A stretch of 64,000 nt of DNA from Nafulsella turpanensis ZLM-10 (GTDB lineage Bacteria; Bacteroidota; Bacteroidia; Cytophagales; Cyclobacteriaceae): the NCBI RefSeq assembly GCF_000346615.1, contig NZ_ANNU01000008.1:1-64000 (forward strand), in the 5' to 3' direction. The notes under the pieces were generated by a model. The model was not told the origin of the DNA, did not search any database, and saw nothing but the letters and a program-made list of their open reading frames with translations. Below are positions 24,744-32,203 of this stretch, piece after piece (within the stretch, counting starts at the first letter, position 1; each line of letters opens with the position of its first letter). The position numbers were made by a program, and so were the translations under genes.

Positions 24744-25286
24744 TTAAGCTTTTTCAATTAGCCAGATTTGATCTTTTTCCGCCCCCTGTTCCTGCCACTC
24801 TACCAGCACCCGCTGGCTGTGCAGGGTATTGACACTGCGCCCGATATAGGTGGGTTCTATGGGCAAATCGCGGCTGTACCGCCGGTTAATCAGCACCAGT
24901 AACTCTACGGAGCGTGGACGGCCAAAGGCAATCATGGCATCGAGGGCGGCCCTTACGGAACGGGCAGTATATAACACGTCATCGATCAGGATTACGCGCT
25001 TATCTTCGATGATGAAAGGAACATTGGTGCTGTTGGCCCTGATGGGGCTTTCGCGCCGGCGGAAGTCGTCGCGGTAAAAGGTGGAATCGAGCTGTCCAAG
25101 CGGTATCTGCACTCCGGTCTGCTCCTCAAGGTAGCGGTGAATTCTGTTCGCCAGGTGCACGCCCCTTGGCTGCAGCCCCAGTATAACAGTCTGCCCGAAT
25201 TGCTGATGATTTTCAATTAACTGCTGCCCCAGCCTCCGGATGGTAACGTCCAGCAGAGAGCCGTCCAATATCAGTCGTTTTTGCAT
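24744..25286 (-). CDS. pyrR: Bifunctional pyrimidine regulator PyrR / uracil phosphoribosyltransferase
   Basis: A 180-residue phosphoribosyltransferase-fold protein. RVILIDDVLYTARSVRAALDAM is the PRPP-binding loop; GLQPRGVHLANRIH and RPRSVELLVLINR are typical of PyrR. In Firmicutes PyrR binds pyr mRNA and controls attenuation, and it also has uracil phosphoribosyltransferase activity. Here the leader from the predicted start site is only about 40 bases and holds no PyrR-type anti-terminator, so regulation may work differently. It is the first gene of pyrR-pyrB. Confidence 0.92.
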   Translation of the reverse strand: MQKRLILDGSLLDVTIRRLGQQLIENHQQFGQTVILGLQPRGVHLANRIHRYLEEQTGVQIPLGQLDSTFYRDDFRRRESPIRANSTNVPFIIEDKRVILIDDVLYTARSVRAALDAMIAFGRPRSVELLVLINRRYSRDLPIEPTYIGRSVNTLHSQRVLVEWQEQGAEKDQIWLIEKA

Positions 25287-25335
25287 AAAAGCCGTAGGTT
25301 AAGCGCTGCAGGCTAAAAGCCACAATGACACCGGA

Positions 25336-25343
25336 CAAATATA
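25336..25343 (-). promoter_or_regulatory. Candidate -7 promoter box of pyrR-pyrB
   Basis: TATATTTG on the minus strand is an exact TAnnTTTG match. It lies about 50 bases upstream of the pyrR ATG. The -33 region is T-rich but lacks a clear TTTG. Confidence 0.5.
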
Positions 25344-25474
25344 GGTAAAAAAATAAGGCAGGGATAAAAAGATTGAACTGAATTATCACCCTACCTGTGA
25401 AGATAACTCTTATGGTCTCTCTTATTCTGGAGCAGCTTATCCCTCAGCTGATTCTGCCCAGCCCACCTTTTGCT

Positions 25475-27043
25475 TTACTCATCCTCCACCTCAACCCTTG
25501 CTGCTCCGGGAGCTTTCTGCTGTGGTTCGTAACTGATTTTATTGATATAGAAAACTTTTCGGTTAGCATCAACGGAAGAGTTGGCGGAGTTCTTTATCCG
25601 CTGAACGCCATAGGCAAAGAAGTAGGGCCCGTACCACTCTTCCAGTCCTCCTACGTTGTACTCATTATGCTTTACCTCATCCCCTTCGTAAAGGGTAACA
25701 ATATCTTCTTTGTTTTTCCCTTCCAACACTTCCCCCTGCCTGATTATTTTGGAGCGAAGCACATTTTCAAACATATAAAGTAAGGCAGTGGAGGTATCCT
25801 GCGGCAGCACATGAACAAACTTTTCCAGAGTAGGGCTTAAAACATCCTTTATTTCAAAACTATTATCCCACAGCAGCTCTCCCTTATCATCGAAACCAAT
25901 AAGCACTGCATGGGTATACCGGTAACCTTCGAGGTTTCCTTTGTCTATACCAGAGCGATTCCGACTGGTATTATAGAAAGAGAAGGATGAGCCGTTGTGA
26001 AATTTAGGATAAAAAGCTTCCCCTACTAAAATATTCATACTATCCTTCTCGATGATATTATGGACCAGCAAACGATAATTCAGCTTCACTTTCTTACCCT
26101 GAATCTTTCTCCGCTCAATCCGCTTCCTTACCCGCTTCTCCCGGCCGGCTCTCATATAATTGAAAAAGTTATCGAGGTCGCCATAATTGTAATAATTGAT
26201 TTCCTGCTTACCATTAGCATGCTGCTTGGCAATAAATATACCACGGCTGTATTTCGAATTTCCATGAGAATAAGTACCGGCCACATACAGGGCCTCGGGG
26301 CCAATGGAGGTAGTACGGCCAAACTGCAGGCTCTTCCCTTTTTCGGGCTTCAGGCTGTACTCGAACAGCAGTTCGCCGTTCCTGCCAAAGGTTTTAGAGC
26401 TAATGGTTTGCTGTCGTTTCCCTGCTTTTTCGGTATACAAAACGGTGAAGGTGTTAGTGACTTCATCAGTCTGAATTTCCAGCAAATCACTTTTATTCAT
26501 GTAAAAGCCCGGCAGCACCCTGTACTTGTCATTTTCAAGATCGAAATAAATAATAGTGGGGCGGAAATTTACATAGCCACCCAGAAGTACTACACCATCT
26601 ACCGTTGTAAATTCGGTTAGCTCTACAGGTATAGCATTATCGATCGTATAGCCCGATATTTTACCACTCTCCACATCCACACTGTATACCTGATAATTAT
26701 CGGCCTGATTTTCCTGCTCCCTGAAGAGCAGGTACATCTTTCCTTCTTTGTACTCATGGCCTGTCAATTCAGCATCTTCCACCTCCAGCTTCGTCGACCA
26801 GCGCTCTTTCAGGTCTGTATCATAATGAAGAATATCAAACACCTGGTCATTCCCCCTACTTTCCTCTTCGTTGAGGCGGTACAGCAGTATGCCCTGTCCG
26901 CCGGCAGAAACAACAGAATAGTAAGGGTCATATTCTTCCAGCTCCAGTTCGAGCCTTTCAGGTTGTACAAGCTGGGCCTGCAGGGGAATGGAGGCTCCCA
27001 GCAATAGCACAAAACTGTAAATAAAAATATTCAAGCATCTCAT
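25475..27043 (-). CDS. Secreted hypothetical protein, beta-propeller-like
   Basis: A 522-residue protein with a signal peptide (MRCLNIFIYSFVLLLGASIPLQAQ). The mature part is rich in beta strands, with repeated aromatic phrases (LFREQENQADNYQVYSVDVESGKI, ALYVAGTYSHGNSKYSRGIFI). A basic patch, RKRIERRKIQGKKVKLNY, lies near the middle. No conserved enzymatic motif, T9SS sorting domain or lipobox is present, so it is probably periplasmic. A propeller fold is a guess from strand pattern and length. It lies upstream of pyrR on the same strand with about 190 bases between, which include the pyrR promoter box, so it is likely separate. Confidence 0.65.
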   Translation of the reverse strand: MRCLNIFIYSFVLLLGASIPLQAQLVQPERLELELEEYDPYYSVVSAGGQGILLYRLNEEESRGNDQVFDILHYDTDLKERWSTKLEVEDAELTGHEYKEGKMYLLFREQENQADNYQVYSVDVESGKISGYTIDNAIPVELTEFTTVDGVVLLGGYVNFRPTIIYFDLENDKYRVLPGFYMNKSDLLEIQTDEVTNTFTVLYTEKAGKRQQTISSKTFGRNGELLFEYSLKPEKGKSLQFGRTTSIGPEALYVAGTYSHGNSKYSRGIFIAKQHANGKQEINYYNYGDLDNFFNYMRAGREKRVRKRIERRKIQGKKVKLNYRLLVHNIIEKDSMNILVGEAFYPKFHNGSSFSFYNTSRNRSGIDKGNLEGYRYTHAVLIGFDDKGELLWDNSFEIKDVLSPTLEKFVHVLPQDTSTALLYMFENVLRSKIIRQGEVLEGKNKEDIVTLYEGDEVKHNEYNVGGLEEWYGPYFFAYGVQRIKNSANSSVDANRKVFYINKISYEPQQKAPGAARVEVEDE

Positions 27044-27206
27044 ATGTTCGTTCCTTTCCTGCTATCCTCGAGCCCTTCTGCAAAAAATAACCTTCTAGAG
27101 TAAATTACATAAAACACCTGCATTTTACAAGTAATTCAGCTATATAATTCAGCTTTAAGATGGGTTAAAATCACTTTATCAAACCCAAATAGTCTGCAAT
27201 AGTTCG

Positions 27207-27214
27207 TATCTTTG
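27207..27214 (+). promoter_or_regulatory. Candidate -7 promoter box of the polX-like gene
   Basis: TATCTTTG exactly matches TAnnTTTG, placing the transcription start near 27221 and a leader of about 35 bases before the TTG start codon. A -33 box is not evident. Confidence 0.45.
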
Positions 27215-27254
27215 TAAGCCCGTCCGCTAGTCTTTTCATCTTAAATCAGACATT

Positions 27255-28967
27255 TTGGAGAATAAGGATATTATACGTTTGCTTCGCCTCACCACCACCC
27301 TGCTGGAAGTGCATAACGAAAATGTATTCAAAATAAGAGGTTACCAGAATGCAGTGGCTACCCTGGAGCGACTCAATGAGCCTCTCAAAAACATGCCACA
27401 GGAGGAGATAGCAGCCATCAATGGCATCGGAAAAAGCCTTGCTGCCAACATTCGCGAAATGCTCGATACCGGAAGTTTTCCACAGCTACGGGAGCTCGTG
27501 GAGCAGACGCCGGAAGGGGTTATCCGGATGCTGGATATTAAAGGACTGGGACCGAAAAAAGTCCGCCAGATATGGCAGGAGATGGAGATTGTAGATACTG
27601 AAGCCCTGCTAGAAGCCTGCGAACAGGGTACCCTTGCCAAAGTAAAAGGTTTTGGTGCTAAAACGCAGGAAACCATTCTGGCTTCCCTCCGCTTTACCCA
27701 GGCTAACAAAGGCAAAGCCCGCTATGCCGACCTGGAATCTTATGGTGAAGCGCTGGAAAAAGAATTACAACAGGCCTTTAAAGATGCTCCGGCAGCCATA
27801 GCAGGAGAATACCGCCGCCGGCTCGAAATTATTGAAAACCTGGTGCTGCTGGTTGCCCATTCTAACCCAAAGGCGGTAATCAATCACCTCAACACACTCG
27901 AATATCTTGAACAACACAAGGCAGCCTCAGGACCTTTCGTATGGCGCGGGCTATATACTGAACCCGGTGTAAAAGTTGAACTGCACATTTGCCCGCCGGA
28001 GCAATTCTCCTGCATGCTGCTTAAGCTAACAGGCTCGACTACTCACCTGCAGGCAAAACTGAAATCGGGCAAAAGCCTGCTGGAAGTGGCTGCGGAAAAA
28101 CAGTATGAGTCGGAAGAAGCGATTTACAAGGCTGCCGAACTTTCCTTTGTAGCACCTGAATTGCGCGAAGGCTTTTTTGAACTCCCCCTGGCGGAGGAAG
28201 GAAAGCTGCCCACACTTCTGGAAAACAGCGACCTCAAAGGCTCTCTGCACAACCATAGCACCTATAGTGACGGCAAACACAGCCTGCGCGAAATGGCCGA
28301 ACATTGCCGCGACCTGGGCTATGAATACCTCGGTATTAGCGACCATAGCAAAACAGCCTTTTATGCCGGCGGACTGGAAATTGAGCGGGTACTGGAGCAG
28401 CACAAAGAAATTGAGCAGCTTAACCAGGAGCTGGCTCCATTTAAAATCTTTAAAGGAATTGAGTCTGACATACTTCCTGACGGAGCTCTTGATTATCCGG
28501 AAGATATACTGAAGCGCTTCGATTTTATTGTGGCGTCTATCCACGGTAATTTAAACATGAGCCTTGAAAAGGCGACCGAACGCTTACTTACTGCCATTGC
28601 CAACCCATATACTACCATTCTCGGCCATCCTACCGGCCGCTTGCTGCTCAGGCGCGAGGGCTATCCGATCGACCACAGGGCCGTTATTGATGCCTGTGCC
28701 GAACATGGGGTGATTATCGAGATCAATGCCAATCCCTGGCGGCTCGACCTCGACTGGCGCTGGGTGCAATATGCACTGGAGCAGGGCGTTTTAATTAGCA
28801 TCAATCCCGATGCGCATGAGAAAGATGGTTACCTGCACATGCAGTACGGCGTTTTAGCAGGGCGTAAAGGCGGCCTTACAGCAGAACAAACCTTTAATGC
28901 CCGCAGCGCCAAAGAGGTAGAGCAATATTTCCTGCAACGTAAAGAAAGAGCGGAGAAAAAAGCATGA
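27255..28967 (+). CDS. PolX-type protein: helix-hairpin-helix, degenerate X-family polymerase core, intact PHP domain
   Basis: A 570-residue protein of the bacterial PolX layout. HhH motifs come first (GIGKSLAANI, IKGLGPKKVRQIW), then a polymerase beta-like core and a C-terminal PHP phosphoesterase. The PHP metal ligands are all present: HNHSTYSDG (332-340), SDHS (363), GIESD (401-405), SIHGN (429), GHPTG (457) and NPDAH (517-521). In the palm, AGEYRRRLEIIENLVLLV (183-200) replaces the usual G-S...DxD motif, and VELH stands where another catalytic Asp is expected. It may therefore be a PHP nuclease in DNA repair without polymerase activity. The start is TTG. A GT9 gene overlaps its stop by ATGA. 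Confidence 0.85.
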   Translation: MENKDIIRLLRLTTTLLEVHNENVFKIRGYQNAVATLERLNEPLKNMPQEEIAAINGIGKSLAANIREMLDTGSFPQLRELVEQTPEGVIRMLDIKGLGPKKVRQIWQEMEIVDTEALLEACEQGTLAKVKGFGAKTQETILASLRFTQANKGKARYADLESYGEALEKELQQAFKDAPAAIAGEYRRRLEIIENLVLLVAHSNPKAVINHLNTLEYLEQHKAASGPFVWRGLYTEPGVKVELHICPPEQFSCMLLKLTGSTTHLQAKLKSGKSLLEVAAEKQYESEEAIYKAAELSFVAPELREGFFELPLAEEGKLPTLLENSDLKGSLHNHSTYSDGKHSLREMAEHCRDLGYEYLGISDHSKTAFYAGGLEIERVLEQHKEIEQLNQELAPFKIFKGIESDILPDGALDYPEDILKRFDFIVASIHGNLNMSLEKATERLLTAIANPYTTILGHPTGRLLLRREGYPIDHRAVIDACAEHGVIIEINANPWRLDLDWRWVQYALEQGVLISINPDAHEKDGYLHMQYGVLAGRKGGLTAEQTFNARSAKEVEQYFLQRKERAEKKA

Positions 28968-29971
28968 AAGTTCTGATACTAAGATTTTCCTCCATAGGCG
29001 ATATTGTGTTAACCACTCCTGTTATCCGCTGCCTAAAAACTCAGCTGGAGGATTGCGAACTGCATTTTGCCACAAAAAAAGGCTATGCCTCTATCCTTGA
29101 AGCCAACCCGTACATCGACAGCCTGCACCTGCTCGAAGATTCGCTCGACCAGCTCATCGGGCAGCTTAAAAAAGAAAAGTTCGATTACATCATCGACCTG
29201 CATAATAACCTCCGTACCCGCATTATCAAGCTTCGCCTGGGCATTAAGGCCAGCAGCTTTTATAAGTTGAATTACGAAAAGTGGCTCATGGTCAATTTCA
29301 AGATCAACAGGCTCCCCAACATCCATATCGTAGACCGCTACCTCGATACAGTAGCTCCGCTGGGTGTTAAAAATGATGATAAAGGCCTTGATTATTTTAT
29401 CCCCGAAAAAGATGAAGTGGAACCTGACTGGCTCCCCGACACTCACCGGGGGGAATATGTAGCCTATGCCCTCGGTGCCCAGCACAATACTAAAAGACTG
29501 CCCCTTCACCGCATGATTGAGCTGTGCGACAGAATCAATAAGCCCATTGTGCTGCTGGGCGGCAAAGAAGATGTAGAGAATGCAAATAAAATTGAAGAGT
29601 TTTTTCTTCGGCGGGAATCCGGCGAGCAGTATGAAGAAGGACTGGCTGAGCTTAATAAAAAAACACTCATCTATAATGCCTGCGGAAAATTTAACCTTAA
29701 CCAGAGCGCCTCTTTAGTAAAAGGTGCACGTTATGTCTTTTCGCACGACACCGGCTTAATGCATATTGCAGCCGCTTTTAAGAAACAAATTTTTTCCATT
29801 TGGGGGAATACAATTCCTGAATTTGGAATGTATCCCTACCAGACCCGCTTTACTGTGTTGGAGAAAAAAGGCCTCTATTGCCGTCCCTGCTCCAAAATTG
29901 GCTACAACAAGTGCCCCCAAACACACTTCATGTGTATGAATGGTATAGTATTTGACTTCTATCTTCCGTAA
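28964..29971 (+). CDS. Glycosyltransferase family 9 (heptosyltransferase-like)
   Basis: A 335-residue GT-B enzyme. LILRFSSIGDIVLTTPVIRCLK at the N-terminus is the GT9 signature. FSHDTGLMHIAAAFKKQIFSIWG (about 248-270) is the C-terminal donor-binding segment (DTG.MH.A). The tail has five cysteines, including LYCRPCSK and NKCPQTHFMCM, typical of GT9 proteins in Bacteroidota. It should transfer a heptose or similar sugar from an ADP-activated donor to the lipopolysaccharide core. The start overlaps the PolX-like stop codon (ATGA), so the two are translationally coupled, although their functions seem unrelated. Confidence 0.88.
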   Translation: MKVLILRFSSIGDIVLTTPVIRCLKTQLEDCELHFATKKGYASILEANPYIDSLHLLEDSLDQLIGQLKKEKFDYIIDLHNNLRTRIIKLRLGIKASSFYKLNYEKWLMVNFKINRLPNIHIVDRYLDTVAPLGVKNDDKGLDYFIPEKDEVEPDWLPDTHRGEYVAYALGAQHNTKRLPLHRMIELCDRINKPIVLLGGKEDVENANKIEEFFLRRESGEQYEEGLAELNKKTLIYNACGKFNLNQSASLVKGARYVFSHDTGLMHIAAAFKKQIFSIWGNTIPEFGMYPYQTRFTVLEKKGLYCRPCSKIGYNKCPQTHFMCMNGIVFDFYLP

Positions 29972-30152
29972 CTGATTTGTTACAACAGTTTATAGCATCA
30001 GCGTTAGTGCTCCGGGCTTAGGTATCGTGTCGACAGATTTCTCCTCCGCCCCTCAACCAAATTACCTGATGGCATACATAAGACGGCTCAAGGTCATTTC
30101 AAAACCTGGGCCTGTCACTACGGAAATTTTAGTTGGAACTGCTTTTCAACAA

Positions 30153-30179
30153 GGAGTAACACTCCTACTCTCTCGAGAG
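30153..30179 (+). promoter_or_regulatory. Two small dyads in the leader of the AP2/HNH-like gene
   Basis: GGAGT-AAC-ACTCC (30153-30165) is a 5-bp dyad. The perfect 10-base palindrome CTCTCGAGAG (30170-30179) lies 31 bases before the ATG. They could be operators for the AP2-type protein itself or leader RNA structures. Both readings are inference; they were noticed because the 239-base upstream region is otherwise featureless. Confidence 0.3.
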
Positions 30180-30210
30180 CAACCATACACTCACTTAAAA
30201 AGGGAAAATC

Positions 30211-30768
30211 ATGTTGTACCGCTTAAAGCTCAAAAATTCAGAAGAATCAGCAATTGTAGATGACAAAACATACGAGTACATCACCAACAATGAGTACTTA
30301 AATACCGTAGGTTTTCTAAAACATTTGCGAATGCATTCCAGTGGCTATGCCTTTTTCCAGAAAAACTGGCTAAATAAGGATGGAAGCTACCGCAATGAAA
30401 CCATTTACCTCCACAAGCTGATTGCTGAAAAGTTTGTAGATAAGCCTGAAACCGATAAGCGTCTCTTCGTAATCCTCAAGAATGGCGACCGCCTCGACTG
30501 CAGAATTAAAAACCTCGAATGGACCACTTTCAGTCATGTTACACGAAATACCAGGAAAACAGATAATCCATTAGGCTACCGCGGCATCGTGAAGGACAAC
30601 CAGAAATACCGGGCTGTTATCTACAAAGACGGACAGCGCTTTAACCTTGGCCTCTACGATACACCTGAAGAAGCAGCACTGGCTTATAACAAGAAGTCTA
30701 TTGAACTTTTCGGTAAAACCCGTAGCCTGAACGTACTGGACAAAGAAGTAGCAGTGGAAGATAAGTAA
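30211..30768 (+). CDS. AP2/ERF-domain protein with degenerate HNH-like N-terminal domain
   Basis: A 185-residue protein in two parts. Residues 55-105 (YRNETIYLHKLIAEKFVDKP...ILKNGDRLDCRIKNLEWTT) resemble the HNH endonuclease domain of homing-type proteins, with His68 and Asn101. The usual central D-H before the glycine turn is missing (VILKNGD). Residues 122-168 (GYRGIVKDNQKYRAVIYKDG, NLGLYDTPEEAALAYNK) form an AP2 DNA-binding domain. It is probably a DNA-binding protein rather than a nuclease. Similar AP2 proteins recur across Cytophagales, by memory. It is monocistronic, with a strong terminator. Confidence 0.8.
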   Translation: MLYRLKLKNSEESAIVDDKTYEYITNNEYLNTVGFLKHLRMHSSGYAFFQKNWLNKDGSYRNETIYLHKLIAEKFVDKPETDKRLFVILKNGDRLDCRIKNLEWTTFSHVTRNTRKTDNPLGYRGIVKDNQKYRAVIYKDGQRFNLGLYDTPEEAALAYNKKSIELFGKTRSLNVLDKEVAVEDK

Positions 30769-30802
30769 AGAAGCAGATCCATCATCACAGCCAACATTAC
30801 GG

Positions 30803-30837
30803 AAGTGCATAGTCGTCTATGCACTTTTCTTTTTTTC
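30803..30837 (+). terminator. Rho-independent terminator of the AP2/HNH-like gene
   Basis: AAGTGCATAG (30803-30812) pairs perfectly with CTATGCACTT (30817-30826) around a TCGT tetraloop, followed by TTCTTTTTTT. It lies 35 bases after the stop codon. Confidence 0.92.
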
Positions 30838-30897
30838 CGGTTAAACAAAAGAGCCACTTTATCTTTTCAATAATAGCTAACAAATACGGAGGCCGAA

Positions 30898-31395
30898 ATG
30901 AAAACACTCTTTTTGTTAAGACATGCTAAATCGAGCTGGGATTACCCCGACCTCCCCGATCAGGAACGCCCCCTCAATGCCCGTGGAAAAAGAGATGCTC
31001 CCGCTATGGGACAGTGGATAAATGATCATTTTCCTGCTCCACAGCTCATTCTTAGCAGCCATTCGGTCCGTACTCTTGCCACCATCAGTAAAGTGGCCCA
31101 TGCAATGGGAATAAGAGGCGAAGAGATACAAACGGATGAAAGGCTTTACCATGCCTCCACTGCCACACTCTTCAAAGTATTGAAAAATGCCCCCGATCAG
31201 GCAGAAAGCCTGATGCTGGTTGGGCACAATCCTGGCATCACAGATTTTGCGAATGTACTGTGCCCCCAACAGTCGGTGGATAATATCCCTACCTGTGGCT
31301 TTTTTGTGATTCGCTTCCACTGCAGTGGCTGGAAAGAAGCCTCCCCCGAAAATGCTGAGTTTGTCTGCTTTCAGTATCCGAAAAACCTCCGTTAA
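30898..31395 (+). CDS. Histidine phosphatase family protein (SixA-like)
   Basis: A 165-residue single-domain phosphatase. LLRHAKSSWD at residues 6-15 carries the catalytic RHxxS variant with His9. ERPLNARGKRDAP is the SixA-type second signature. SSHSVRTLATI and MLVGHNPGITDFAN hold the second arginine and second histidine. In E. coli SixA dephosphorylates phosphohistidine proteins; the partner here is unknown. The ATG is preceded by an ACGGAGG-like ribosome site, unusually strong for this genome. It converges on the SDR gene with only 15 bases between stops and no visible terminator. Confidence 0.88.
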   Translation: MKTLFLLRHAKSSWDYPDLPDQERPLNARGKRDAPAMGQWINDHFPAPQLILSSHSVRTLATISKVAHAMGIRGEEIQTDERLYHASTATLFKVLKNAPDQAESLMLVGHNPGITDFANVLCPQQSVDNIPTCGFFVIRFHCSGWKEASPENAEFVCFQYPKNLR

Positions 31396-31410
31396 TATGC
31401 CCTTCCAGTT

Positions 31411-32136
31411 TTAGAAATGCCGCACATCCTGCTGCACACCCTCAAAGCGCTCCGGCTGCTGCAGAAGGATTAAAATCTTATTCGCCACCTGCCCGGGCGA
31501 AGCGAGTATACCTTCTTCCTTCATCTTCCTGAAATCTTCTACCCTGCTAAAATCTTCCTTGCTGGTATTTCTTATTTCACCCTGCATGGCGGTATCTACC
31601 ACTCCGGGAGCCAGTGAGTATACCTTTAAGGAATTTCCTTTCTTTTGGGCTTCAAGGGCAGCTACTTCGGAAAGCATGTCCAAGGCCGCCTTGGAGGCGC
31701 AGTAGGCCGACCAGCCATCCACAGGGTATTTCCCTGCCCCTGAACTAATATTCAGGATAAGTGGCTGGGCAGGACCCTCGGCATAGGCGCGGATAAATTC
31801 GTTCATTAATACCGCCGCGGCACTAATGTTGACCTGAAAAGCCTGCTCCAGTTGGGCATTATCCATTTTACCCATGGGCGCAGCCTGCCCCAGCGTACCG
31901 GCATTATTCACCAACACTATTTTCTTTTTTGGCTGGTATTGTTTAAAAAGCTCCACTGCCACCTGGCTTACTTCCTTACTCAGGTCAGTTTCCACAAAAA
32001 CAAAGCGCTCATGCTCCAGGCTGTTGGTGCGCGAGAGGCCCACTACCCAGTTTTTTTCATCAGCCGCTAAAATGGCTTCTGCCAGGGCCTTACCAATTCC
32101 TCTGCTGCTGCCAGTTATAAAAAATACTGATTCCAT
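31411..32136 (-). CDS. Short-chain dehydrogenase/reductase, sepiapterin-reductase-like
   Basis: A 241-residue SDR. FITGSSRGIGKALAEA is the cofactor-binding turn, and VVGLSRTNS, with Arg near the end of strand 2, suggests NADP. LVNNAGTLG is the NNAG motif; ISSGAG and YCASKAALD hold the catalytic Ser and the YxxxK pair; LAPGVVDT follows. The VETDLSK and VVDTAMQ segments look like sepiapterin/benzil reductases, but the substrate is not certain. It lies downstream of hslU on the same strand, separated by a degenerate repeat. Confidence 0.85.
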   Translation of the reverse strand: MESVFFITGSSRGIGKALAEAILAADEKNWVVGLSRTNSLEHERFVFVETDLSKEVSQVAVELFKQYQPKKKIVLVNNAGTLGQAAPMGKMDNAQLEQAFQVNISAAAVLMNEFIRAYAEGPAQPLILNISSGAGKYPVDGWSAYCASKAALDMLSEVAALEAQKKGNSLKVYSLAPGVVDTAMQGEIRNTSKEDFSRVEDFRKMKEEGILASPGQVANKILILLQQPERFEGVQQDVRHF

Positions 32137-32203
32137 TTTTAGAAGTTGGATGTTAGAAGTTAGAGATTAGAAGCTATCTTTTTTCTAACCTCTAACTTCC
32201 AGT
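32137..32203 (-). repeat. Degenerate oriented intergenic repeat, locus A
   Basis: Read on the minus strand from the hslU stop: GGAAGTTAGAGGTTAG comes first, then its near-inverse CTAATCTCTAACTTCT, then CTAACATCCAACTTC up to the SDR start. The two arms (32185-32200 and 32155-32170) pair at 14 of 16 positions with a 14-base loop. It is one of eight gaps with the same word style and direction. Confidence 0.5.

Noticed and set aside
24744-25396. PyrR-type attenuator upstream of pyrR or between pyrR and pyrB
   Set aside because: The leader is short and only a tiny GGC/GCC hairpin is visible; the pyrR-pyrB gap is 3 bases.
30027-30263. A 78-codon GTG-started frame before the AP2/HNH-like gene
   Set aside because: It overlaps the real start in another frame, has no protein-like pattern, and covers the leader dyads.
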